A DNA stretch of 64,000 bases from Ptychodera flava. Taxonomy: Eukaryota; Hemichordata; Enteropneusta; Ptychoderidae. This document shows positions 22,346-33,103 of this stretch, one piece after another. A program made the translations under genes and the position numbers. Position 1 is the stretch's first letter. Every line of letters starts with the position of its first letter. A model generated the notes under the pieces. The model made no database searches. It was not told where the DNA came from and worked only from the letters and a program-made list of their open reading frames with translations. The stretch is taken from contig NC_091929.1 of NCBI RefSeq assembly GCF_041260155.1, positions 42,134,244-42,198,243 of the forward strand. Direction: 5' to 3'.

Positions 22346-24110
22346 CTGAAAGCTGCTTCGATCGTGGCTCTCTCATTCGCTACACAGCTAGCTGCATCGT
22401 CAACCCCGTGTGCCTTCAACGGTGTTTCTGGCAAGAGAGACTGAAGACAAAAGACCTTTACACCAATATATACGCATTCAACACCTGGTGACACAAGCGT
22501 CAATCAAAGGAATTCTCTTATGTAACGAATAGATAGTAATGATATGCTAATCTTCGAAACGCATATAATTGTTCATTTTCCGCATATGCTTGTGAGATGA
22601 CAGCTATGAACAGTTGCACTTTCCCCTCCTAATCATGAAGTGAAGGTAAAATATGTTAAAATCAGTACATTATCCTAAGAAGCATGTTTTGTTATTTTGT
22701 AAAATTGACTGAATTTACCAGTTTGCTGCACCCACAGGTTCTTGGAATCGCCAATGTGGTAGGCCTATAGCAGAAATTATGTTACCTTATTCTACACTGA
22801 ACAATTGACGCGCCTGTGGCGTCACCTGTAGTAATATCAATTTCCAGTTCATTTCTGGGCCCATACCGAAGAGTTTCCTATGCGCTATCGTAATCGAGGC
22901 ACACAATGCATACCACTACTAGTCAAAGGCCACTCGCAGCGGTGATAGTTATACTCATAGCAACTCGTGTGAAAGTACTGTAAATTCTCATACTCCAATC
23001 GGTGGCGGCGCTGTGGCAGTGATAGTAAGCATCACCAATGCTGTACTTTGATGATGAAATCTCGCCGAACTTGGCGTTCCCCTTGATGATGGTGAACATG
23101 CCAGGCGTCTGTCTTGGACTATTCCTCTCGGGGAAATTCCGAAATGCCAAATCTCGATTTCATTCCGGTACAAATTATTTCATCACTTCTGCAAGTGTTA
23201 CATTCACTCACCATAATTATACGATTGAACGATTAGGTATTCTACAATTGGTACTAGAATCTTCACTAAGAATCGTAATAGTAATTAGAAAGACGCCAAA
23301 CATTTGAGGCCATGATGACGATTTTGATGACTGAATTCTGTTGGTTTTTGAAATTTCACCATTCCTGCAAACTCTTTGATTTATAATTTCACGCAAACTG
23401 AGAGCTGTTCTTTACCAGCTACAAATGTATTGTCATCGTTGGATTGTTGAATATTGTTACTCAAACACTGATCATGCAAAATAACATGGGCGTAAGATTA
23501 CAAGAGTCCAATGTCATTTTCAAACAGTTTTGCTTTGTGCAAAACAATTAAATTGAAACATATCTCAGAATGCACCGTATCTCTCAGATAGCACACATCG
23601 ATATCTCAAAATTTCCGATGCAAGAGGGGGATACCCCTCTCGCGCTCCCACCTCGACCTCTCGCACGTTCTTTCAGATTCTTTCAAAATTTCAAAATACT
23701 TTCAGATTCCTCTGTCAGATATCTTAGTCAAAACCCTGTCATATCATCTATTGCAATATCTTACTAGTAAGCAATAAAGTATTGCACAAGGAATCGCGTT
23801 CGAGTAAAATTCCTTCAGCATTCTGATCCTTTTGCTGTCCAGGGAAAGTTTGGCCTTCAATTCGCTTACCCTAGCATTATTCAGATTTGTGCATCGTGTT
23901 ATGAAATTTCCGAATATTAGGAAATACATGTTTAGAAACTAGAAACTTCTCACCTTTGTTCGTATTTCAAAATTTTTGAACATGCATATCTGCATTCAGC
24001 CCAAGCTCGACGCCCAAAAAAGCTCTGCACTAATTATCTGTACGTTGTAAGTTTCCTGTCTTTGTCGTTCTTTTCACATGTATGTGAATATAGCTGACAT
24101 AGATGTCTCC
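22346..24110. other. Intergenic, partly duplicated
   Basis: 22,600-22,740 matches 4,010-4,160. The rest (22,740-24,110) has no counterpart in copy 1 and is presumed inserted. It contains one coding-like patch (22,923-23,150). Confidence 0.45.
22923..23150 (-). other. Coding-like open frame of unknown identity
   Basis: 75 codons with third-position G/C bias well above the surroundings (codons such as ATC ATC AAG GGG AAC GCC AAG TTC). It includes MFTIIKGNAKFGEI and SIGDAYYHCHSAATDW. I do not recognise the family. It may be a single exon or a captured or retroposed gene fragment inside an insertion, since copy 1 lacks it. Confidence 0.3.
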
Positions 24111-24475
24111 TAAGGTAGTATGCGCTTCGAAAATGAATTCGAAAGACTTAAACTTTTGCTCAAACTTTCCTCAATGAAACTTTCGACCATCCTCTTTATA
24201 AAAACAAGAGTATCAGGGTTAACCGTGCAAAATTTGGTATTAGAAAGACAAATTACCCATGATTTCCCGATATTTGAAATTCAAAATGGCCGCCATCCCT
24301 GTGTTAACTCTATGGAGAAAAAAATAAAATTTTCGATTTTCAAAAATCTAAGACGATGAAAACTTTTTTTACACCAAGAGCTTTGAAATAAGCCCCCGCA
24401 AGTGGTAGATCAGAAAAAAAATTGATAAAATTTGGAAGCCCGAATATCTGTCCCCGAGGTGCGTTCTGCCTTTAA
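24110..24475. mobile_element. Interspersed ~370-bp repeat, GGTAGTATGCGC...GTGCGTTCTGCC ends
   Basis: The core words CGATATTTGAAATTCAAAATGG, shortened here as ATTTGAAATTCAAAATGG, and ATCCCTGTGTTA recur at 36,660, 45,240 and 59,040. The ends are imperfect inverted repeats (AAGGTAGTATGCGC and GTGCGTTCTGCCTTT). A non-coding MITE-like family with four copies in the window. Confidence 0.7.
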
Positions 24476-25581
24476 GTAAACTTGACGATAACAAAACCGG
24501 AGCGCCAACTGTAGATTATTTCATGTGAAGACAATAAGCAATCTACGTATGATAACAAAATAAGACCTAATTTAATATTTTACGGTTTGAGTTTCAGTCC
24601 GTTATGACAGCTGAGTTTTTACAAAATTATAAAGTTATTGAATGTTTTTCCATTTGTTAAGAGTCAGAAGAATCAGTACAGTAAGTGAGGTTGACACGAT
24701 AGTGTGCAGGGCATTTCATAACTTTAAAAAAATCGGTTACAAAAACACACACCCAGACTGAAGTAAAACGTTCGCAAAAACACATGGGTTGGATCACCAA
24801 CCAGTATGCTATACGAAACTGTCTTTCAAAAGTGGGTCCACTTATCCTGAAACAAAGATGGCGTCGCTTTTTTGACATCTATGATGTAATGCTGTCAGAA
24901 AGCATCGTTGATTGCTGCGCTTGAAAACCTAGTATAGGACATCAAACACAAAATTTATGAAACATCTTTGAGTTGTTTTCTGTAATTGTCTTTTGCAGTG
25001 GCCTTGGTCTCCTTGCTTAACTTGAGAATGTTTTCCTGAAAGTCACCTTCGTACTGTAGGCACGGTCGGCTGAAGGGCAATAAAACGTGATCGGGGAAGA
25101 CATAATCGCCATTTTGAACTAAGTCGTAGAAAAACTGTGAGTTCTAAGGAGCTTAGATTTATTTTCCAACATGCCGGTCACTCATGCTGAAGTGTTTGTC
25201 CGTTCCTGTGTTCGGCTAGCATGTTTACTTTTTGCATTCGTCTGTTTGCAGCCGATTCTTGTCCTTGCAGAGATTTTACGGACGAAAAACGAATCCCGAC
25301 TCCCCCATCACCGAACGAGTCAGTAGGGTTTCGAATGTGTGTAAGATTTTTATGATGGTACACGTCAAATTTTGAAAATGACCTTGAAAGCGTCAATGTT
25401 TATGCTATCGATCAGTTGTCATGGCTAAAGCTCACCTCAAGATTCTGGGTGTGTCTTATGATAAGAATCAGGTCACGTCAGATAACTACAATCATACCCC
25501 TTAGAATAGTTATTAATTTCACAGAAGTATAGTGTAGTATAGGCCTGATGTGCAACTTAATTTCTCTTGATTCTTGTTGAT

Positions 25582-25587
25582 CACGTG
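25582..25587. promoter_or_regulatory. Conserved E-box CACGTG upstream of PAO C
   Basis: Counterpart of 5,348. TTGATCACGTGAC followed by GGGGCATAT is retained about 200 bp before the start codon. Confidence 0.35.
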
Positions 25588-25783
25588 ACGGGGGCATATA
25601 TCGCGTGGGCAATTAAATATTTATTGGCGTGAGTTTCGGAACATCCAAGCCTGCATAGAACTAGCTCACATCCATGCTTAAGGGACATTGGCTCACCATT
25701 TGCTAATGTCCGCGTCAGTTACTTGATTTTCCAACCTATTTCCGCGATTTTCATGCTGCAGCTAGCGAGGGGTTTGCTTGACA

Positions 25784-27268
25784 ATGGAAATGCTCAAGTT
25801 TGGTCTAACTCTGGCTGTGTTCTCAACTGTGATCCTCAGGTCGACAACAAAATGTGAGGAAATCAAAACCAAAGTATTGATACTTGGAGCAGGTGTAAGT
25901 GGAATGGTTGCAGCGAAAACTCTGCATGACGCAGGCATTAATTTTACCATTCTTGAGGGCAGCAATCAAATCGGAGGACGTTTAAAGTCCTACGATTTCA
26001 ATGGAGTAAACATCAGTCTAGGAGCCAATTGGATTCATTTCGTGGGAAAAAGACGATGTCATTTGGAAACTGAAGGAGAAGTACGACATAAAAGGTACAT
26101 TTTCTAATTTCGGAAACGTTATCATGTACGATGACGAGGGCAAAACTGTTAGCAAAGAAGAAGTGAAAAAGTAAATAACAGTCTACACGAAGCTATTGAC
26201 AAACTTTCAGATCTGTACAAGGAAAGAGACAAGGACAAGAAGATGCAGTGTGGTCCCGATCCAAGTAACTTAAAGTGCGAGAAAGAAATGTCCGTGCGTT
26301 CGGGTTTGAAGTACGTTGGGTGGAATCCTAAAAATCCTGTAGAAAAGACACTTGAATTTTTCAAGTATGACGCTGAGTATGCAGACGACCCAGACACAAC
26401 ATCCCTGAACAGCACTTTGTATTTGGAAGAAGGCAACACCGACGACCACTTCTTCGTAACAGACCCTCGAGGTTTCGATATTTTCCTGCAAGAAATGAAA
26501 AAGGCGCTTCCGCCCGGTGTATTAAAGTTGAAGAAAAATGTTACTTCAGTGGACTGGACTGGGAGTGACAAAGTGATCGTACACACCGAGGACGGTAGCA
26601 AGTACACGGCGGAATACGTCCTTTGTACTTTCAGCATCGGCGTGCTTGCAAACAACATGGTGCGTTTTGAACCCAAACTGCCCGACTGGAAATTGACTGA
26701 GATATACAAATTTCGCATGACGTGGTTCACAAAAATCTTCATCAAGTTTCCATCTGCATTTTGGGCTGAAAACGAGTGGATACTTTATGCCGACAATCGT
26801 CGCGGGTACTACCCGGTCTTCGGAAATCTCAACGCTGCAATCCCTAATACACTGCTGCTTATCGTGGTTGGTGAAGAATCTCGTAGAATTGAAGGTCAGA
26901 ATGATACCAAAACGAAAGACGAAATTATGACAATACTTAGGAAAATTTACAACGAGGATATTGAAGACCCTGAAGCTATCTATGTGACCAAATGGGGTAT
27001 GGATCCTTTACAATATGGAAGTTTCAGCAATTGGCCGCCAGAAGTCTCTGAAGAGTGCTACAGGTATCTGCAAGCCCCGGTAGGGAGGTTATACTTTGCC
27101 GGCGAGGCCACTCATGAGAAGTACAACGGCTACCTCCAGGGGGCGTACTTGACAGGTCAAGAGCAGGCCAAATTAATCCACCAAGCTTTGGGTGATAGCC
27201 AAAAATTAGACTCCAGCTACTGGTTTGTTTTCCCCCTTGTCGCCATTCATGTTAGTAAAATACTTTAG
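25784..27268 (+). pseudogene. Secreted polyamine oxidase C (two frameshifts)
   Basis: Sister of PAO A. Starts at ATG 25,784 (the TTG at 25,778 is not a start) with signal peptide MEMLKFGLTLAVFSTV. GAGVSG, TILEGSNQIGGRLKS and GANWIHF are followed by a 2-base deficit near 26,043-26,050. The frame then shifts again near 26,171, where one base is missing from AAAAAG, after which it is open to the stop at 27,268. The C-terminal two thirds are clean: MSVRSGL, DAEYADDPDTTSL, WFTKIFIKFPSAFW, EESRRIE, YGSFSNWPPE, FAGEATHEKYNGYLQGAY, and a hydrophobic tail WFVFPLVAIHV. No introns. Both shifts sit in A-rich runs, so sequencing error is possible; otherwise it is a young pseudogene. TRIM-like copy 2 is divergent upstream. 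Confidence 0.85.
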
Positions 27269-27269
27269 A

Positions 27270-28250
27270 AAATTAAACTGTACAGAATGGAACTATGTGA
27301 ATCGTTATTGTTTTCAGTCTTCGCAATGCTCAGTGAACTTTTTATTGTAATCGGCAACCGTTAATTTGATAATATACGCGAATGCTTTTAGTAAACTCAA
27401 TCACGATATTAGATTTTGAACATGTGTGATTCAATCACGATATTTGATTTTGAACATGTGTAACAAACGCACACTATGTGCTTTATTTTATCCATTTAGC
27501 GACATGCAAATTGTAATGATGAGTACATTTCAACAGGCACCTTATCACGCTAAAGGTCAGAGTTGATCATTAACTAATTTGGCGCGAAAAGTTGGACATT
27601 GACGAGGTCTCAGCCTCTTTGACAAGCAAAACAGATTGCAATTTCTTCATGTGATTGATTGACAGTGAAATGAAAAGTTGCTTTTATGCATGGCATTTTT
27701 GATGAGAACTAGTTCCAATCAGTAAATCTAGAGGAGAAAAACTTCGACTCAGACTGTCTTTCGTTGTAATCACCAACATTTGTCAGGTTTGTGTCAAAAC
27801 GCTAAGGCGGAAACTTTTAAACACAAGTATAAAACATAAAAAAACAATAAAAAATAGAAGTAAAATGACATAAAATCTCAAAAGCCTACGTTAGCCTACT
27901 TAGTACCTATAAACGACACATAGGCGGGAGATGTTATATTTAAGAAATATGTGTTTTGAATCCTGAGATCGAAAAACTTTCGACTTGTTTTCCGAAAATA
28001 TTCAAAAATATACCTTTTTATATTTCCATATTTCAATGATAGATATATTCAGTGGTCAATCATTTAATATGTTCATATCCTTTAATTAAATTCTGAGTAA
28101 TAAAAAATGATTGATGGTGTCGTCTTGTAAATGAGAATCCGTTGAACACTTTTTTCCCTTCTCGGGCCTCACCAGGGTTGTCATAGTGACCTACTGAAAG
28201 ACACATCATCAGCTTCTTTCAGAGTGTGCAAGTTGTTCCGGCTTTCCTTT
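27270..28250. other. Duplicated 3' flank of PAO C
   Basis: Contains a local duplication of CAATCACGATATT...GATTTTGAACATGTGT (27,399-27,465). From 27,490 it matches 14,755-15,640, including CTAATTTGGCGCGAAAAG. No gene. Confidence 0.6.
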
Positions 28251-28852
28251 TACATGATATGTTGTATTCGTTGCTTTATTTCAAACAAACAAACATCTCC
28301 ATGTTTCAGCTACGTTAACTATTATTTGCTCTGTGTATGTATCCATACAAACAATAAAACAAACAAACAACAATATTTGAGACCTTGTTCCCTGTGACTT
28401 AACATGGCGATGGGATCATTGATTCATTTGTATTCTTGGAAAGTGCCTATTCGGTTTTGAATTCTGCAAACCATTTCCACATCATCAGGGTATCGGTACG
28501 TGTGTCGGATACTGATTGTGCCGCAGGGATAAGCAGACATACAGTCCACATTTGTCAGCAGAACAAAGACCCAGTGAACTTCCTTGTACGAACTACACAA
28601 ATGACCCGCGTAGGGTAACTCGATTGCACAAAAGACTGTTCCTGTGTATTAGCAATCTCTATTCAGAGATAATTTGTAGACAATTTTGAGTCTGGCAGTT
28701 GATGGCACAGTGATGATGGCGCTAATGCTCTTAACCAATCACGATATGGACATAGTAGGGACTCACCCTCGTTTTGAACACGATACATGAAAAGCAAAAT
28801 TTATCGATAAACGTTCTGCAAACGTAGAATAGCCAATCAGGTTAATGTACAC

Positions 28853-29040
28853 TTAAAGGTATACAGTCACCTGTAATCTAAATATGCCCATGTATGGTCA
28901 AGGGGCGTTCCTTGGTATTCAAAATGACCATGTGAAGGTGCTGTTTTTAAAAAGCGGCCACCCGCATAAAGTCTGTGATTGGTTAGATTTTCTCTTTCCA
29001 TGGTAACTGTGGCAAAATTGAAACTGGTGACAGTATATAG
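28853..29040. mobile_element. 188-bp TTAA MITE, TIR AGGTATACAGTCACCTG
   Basis: Starts TTAAAGGTATACAGTCACC and ends GGTGACAGTATAT. The same element lies at 55,018-55,210 in the opposite orientation with a clean TTAA at each end. Non-coding. Confidence 0.85.
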
Positions 29041-30119
29041 AAAATTTCAAACTTTATTTATGCTTTCTCCATCACGGAACCGTAAATTGCAAATAACAAT
29101 CCGGTGGTCAACGTGTCAAGTGTAGGTCGGGGGAAGGGTACATCAACCACCCATATTCGTAATTCAATTGTCCGCTACACGTTTTGTCAACTCATATATG
29201 AAAAATTAAATGTCGATTATTAGCTATATAGAAAAAAAATAGTGTACAGGCTTTTTGTGTTTTTATTTACATTTTCAAACAAACGTATATCTCCATATAT
29301 CAGCTATGTATTTATTTACTGTATTTATTACAAACAAACAAACAAACAAACAAACATCAAGAAAGTATCGTACACTGAGCTCCCCTTAGACTTGCTCCAA
29401 GTCTGTGGGCATATAAATATCAAAACAGAATAAATTGAAGTAATAAACTTCAGCAGACTGTCGGTATATAATATAGTAACTGCTACTGCTGGCAAAAACC
29501 AAGCAACAGGCGAGTAAGCTCAGTGATAGCGTCGGTAAGTGTATACGTTGGTAGAATCAATTTATTCAATTCAGTTTAGATCATGTGAGAAAGTAAGGAT
29601 GGATTCATTTGTAGTCTACTGTGCAAGAAATACACGTTCTCGGTAGATCTGATGTTACATTCCGGGCAAAATTCCTAATTTGAAAATAAAGCCATCCTTG
29701 TCAATTCTACCGGAGTATTTGTCTTTCATCAAACGATGTCTGGAGAAGACTTAATTGAAATATACGACTTTTCTCGACAGACAGGCCCGGGGCGATTCCC
29801 CGGTAAATCCTTAGCGAACAAAGACAGAATTGTTTGCGCATCCTAAACTGTCCCTGAGGCGCGTGCGCATACTATGTTTAAACGCACTGAATATTATGAT
29901 ACTGTTAATTTTGTCAAGAATAACCCAAATTTCTGTTACGAAAATGTGTCTTCTGCATGTAAGGCGCCGTGTAAGTCCTGGCACATGTTTGTACGCAATT
30001 CGTCGACTAACCACAGGGCCAAAATGGCGATATTAGTTGTAAAAAAGTGTAAAAAATTGATTGTTATTAATACATCTATGGGTATGAACATTGTTGATAT
30101 TTCTGTAATTACTGTATAC

Positions 30120-30252
30120 CTACATACGTACACTTGAACAATGATAATGTTCAGAATTTATGCCGTATTTGCGAGGTCAGTATTGCTCGTCTTTAGAGTG
30201 ACGTAAATTCTGAACATCATTCAGGAATCTTGTTCAGTGGGTACTTACGTAA
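30120..30252. repeat. Hairpin (MITE-like) element
   Basis: Imperfect inverted arms 30,121-30,160 and 30,203-30,252 (TACGTACACTTGAACAATGA against its complement; TGTTCAGAATTTA against TAAATTCTGAACA). Non-coding. Confidence 0.65.
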
Positions 30253-31090
30253 GTATGGAATAATAACAGAAAAATTATATTTTATTACCAACTTTTACAT
30301 TTATAAATTTGACAACAACAAAAAACACTTTTGATAACTGCTAGCGCATTCTTGCCCTGTGGACTAAAAGTCTGTGCAGCAGCAACTGGAATAAAAACAT
30401 CGCTTTGCTCAGACTCTCAGATATACTTGTGTTACGGATCTTTTGTCTGCAGCTGTGGCGATTATAGGTAGGGTTACAGGCTGAAAAGGAAACTAAAGCA
30501 GAGGCTACGGCATGCCCCAATTCTCTCTCAAAATGTTATATGACGTGTCCTTGCAAAATTTCAATTGACCTACTTTACATGCCATGGAGAGTATTGTAAA
30601 AGCAAGTTTATTGGATTCTTTGCATGGTTGAATAGAAGCACACAGTGCATTATTACTCGGAGAAGCAGCCAAATGTGTAGCTGCCGTTTCAGACCCATAC
30701 AGCTGGCTGAAATGACGACCACTAGGCTATAACGTAAAGGTCATTGAGGTCAGCGGCGCCGCGGGCTATACACTGTTCAGGATATACAGATATAGAAGCC
30801 GACCCTAGATGTACCTAGACCTGGCGGAACAAGGGCGGGTTGTTTTTACACTTTGACTCTTCCTGTGGTTTGATTGTAAAAACATCTACACAGGTACATT
30901 CAGGGCGCGTTAAATCGAAAATCGACAGTATCAAAACCGAAAGTCAATATCGTCTCTTCAGGAAACCTTGAAATGTTTTTGTTCAACACTAATGCTCTTC
31001 CATTGCATGAATTTTTTGCAGATAAACTATTATAGGATTATGTTCTTCCAAGACGCAATAATTCTTTTGTTTCACTTCACAGTTTTATAT

Positions 31091-31226
31091 AGCTGTGGGT
31101 CCATAGCTTTGGTGTTTACGGACGGGATTCCTGCCTTTTACGGAGTGGTTTTGATTTTTACGAAGCTCACCAGCCTGTAAAGGCAGGAAACCCGTCTGTA
31201 AACACCACAGCTATGGACCTACAGCT
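31091..31226. repeat. 136-bp long hairpin
   Basis: Inverted arms of about 55 bp: AGCTGTGGGTCCATAGCT, GGTGTTTACGGACGGG and CCTGCCTTTTACGG are mirrored on the right arm. Few mismatches, so it is young. Non-coding. Confidence 0.8.
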
Positions 31227-31360
31227 AAGTTTTATATATCAATGGGTGGCGTATGTATGCCAATCACGTACTGTCAGCGCTGGTTTCGTTCTGACTGAAA
31301 GGAAACGCGTCCCTGGCTCACGTGAGGGAAAAGAGCTTTACCAGTCAGGCCTAAAGGTAC

Positions 31361-33007
31361 GAGCACAATTAACGGCAGGGGGGCTGGAAGAGAAAATATG
31401 TGGTGCATATATTTTTTACAGCCCCCCTAACACCAGCAAAAATTTTAGTGCCCCCCCCCATCACCGGCAACAAATTTTTTGTGGCCCCCCTCCCCCCAAA
31501 AAGAAAGATTACATAGGCACAAGGTTGTACACATATATATAATCCTTTTAACTTTTAATATATGCTTTAGTGAAAAAAACATTCTTGCATTCTTGAAATA
31601 AATAATAAACAAACAAATATATAAATAACAAACAAACAAAATAATATATGTTCAAGCTTTACTACTTGTAACACCTACAGCTACTTTTCAGTATTGTGTT
31701 GTGCTATTTTAATCTCAAAGAATGATGAAATTACCAAATACCTTATAAACAATCTACAAGTTCATTCAGTGCTGTTATAGCTGTTATAGTTGAAGCATTG
31801 ATTTAGACATGAATTATTTTTAATGATGACAGTGTTCACTGCACATCTCCAAGTTAGTCTAACAAGCTCAATATTGTGCATTTCATCATACTCTGAGTAA
31901 AATAAGAACTTCAAGTGAAACACACAGAACACAAAATACTAAAAAATAGCCAAATTATGTACAGCTACTGACCCTCAATACCTTTCCAAATGATGCATAC
32001 TCCAAGGCAGGAGATCAAAATAGAACACACTTTGAACAAAAAGAGCAACAATTGTCACTAAAGTAAATATAAACATAAATGGTCTGGAAGAGGTACACAG
32101 CATAAAAGCAGATACCAAGTACAAAGGTCTTTTGTTTACTATGACAGAATAACAGTTTTAGTGTGGCTCATACTAGAAATATTGGCTGAAAATGGTCTGC
32201 TGTCTCAAAAATAGCTAAAATGTGTTTTTCTGGATCAAATTTCATTACAAACTGATAGGAAATACAACTACATTATGACTATGATACCGTCTAAAACACT
32301 TTCTTGGTTCATATAGGTTATTTAAGGTCACAGACTGAGAAAATGCCTAAAAATACAGGTTTCCCAACACTAAGTAAAAGATTTATCTCATAACATCCCT
32401 AGGGAATTTTATGCAAAATTGCAAAGCTTTCAAACAAGTAGTTTTTGAGAACAAGTATATTGACAAAAAATGCCTAAAAACAACCTCACAAACATACATA
32501 CATACATACATACATACATACATACATACATACATACATACATACATACATACATACATACATACATACATACATACATACATACATACATACATACATA
32601 CTACATACATACATACATACATACATACATACATACATACATACATACATACATACATACATACATACCAGTTTCAACCTAGTCTCTGTATCATTACCAA
32701 CCATTATTATTGTTGACAAATGAAGTCTATTTTCTATAATGATATTGCTCATTTTACACACAACTGCATTGTGAGGTTTAAGACTTGGTATTTCATCATG
32801 CTACAAGAAGTTTAACAAGGAACTCCAGCTTCAACAAGGAACAAAAATGCTGAAAAATATTCTCTGTCTGTCATGGTGTAAAAAATTTTGGTGGCCCACC
32901 CCTTACCTTCCCTGGAATTTTCATGGCCCACCCCAAGAACACTCATTTTTTTTCGTGCCCCCCCCCCCTCCATTTTCTCTTCCACCCCCCTGCCGTTAAT
33001 TGTGCTC
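31361..33007. mobile_element. 1.65-kb TIR element upstream of PAO D
   Basis: The ends GAGCACAATTAACGGCAGG and the exact inverse (33,007 leftward) continue inverted through GGGGG(C)TGGAAGAGAAAAT, about 36 bp. C-rich runs (CCCCCCCCCC) lie just inside each end. The interior has no transposase, is AT-rich, and contains a CATA microsatellite. PAO E lacks the element, so it entered the D copy after duplication. It ends 96 bp before the PAO D start codon. The target duplication is unclear; both flanks resemble the same stretch of the E copy. Confidence 0.75.
32490..32668. repeat. (CATA)n microsatellite
   Basis: About 44 copies of CATA with one interruption (ACTACAT near 32,600). The Tyr-Ile-His-Thr open frames over it are artefacts. 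Confidence 0.95.
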
Positions 33008-33103
33008 CGTCCCTAAGGGCTTTAATACCAGGGCACAAACGAGTCGCGGCGCGAGCAGAAAGTAGGAGAGAGGTTTCACGATCGCGATCGCAGCAACGAC
33101 AAC

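Larger units (their letters stand above)
28250..31360. other. 5' flank of PAO D, shared with PAO E
   Basis: 28,310-28,760 matches 39,365-40,400 (for example CCCGCGTAGGGTAACTCG), and 29,480-29,550 matches 41,155-41,215. The region holds a (CAAA)n tract at 29,333-29,356, one MITE and two hairpin elements listed separately. No supported gene. Confidence 0.55.

Noticed and set aside
26149-26745. 198-codon frame on the minus strand
   Set aside because: Antisense shadow of the conserved PAO C coding region; the same shadow occurs over A, D and E.
32383-32761. Overlapping long frames of Tyr-Ile-His-Thr or Met-Tyr-Val-Cys repeats on both strands
   Set aside because: Pure products of the CATA microsatellite.
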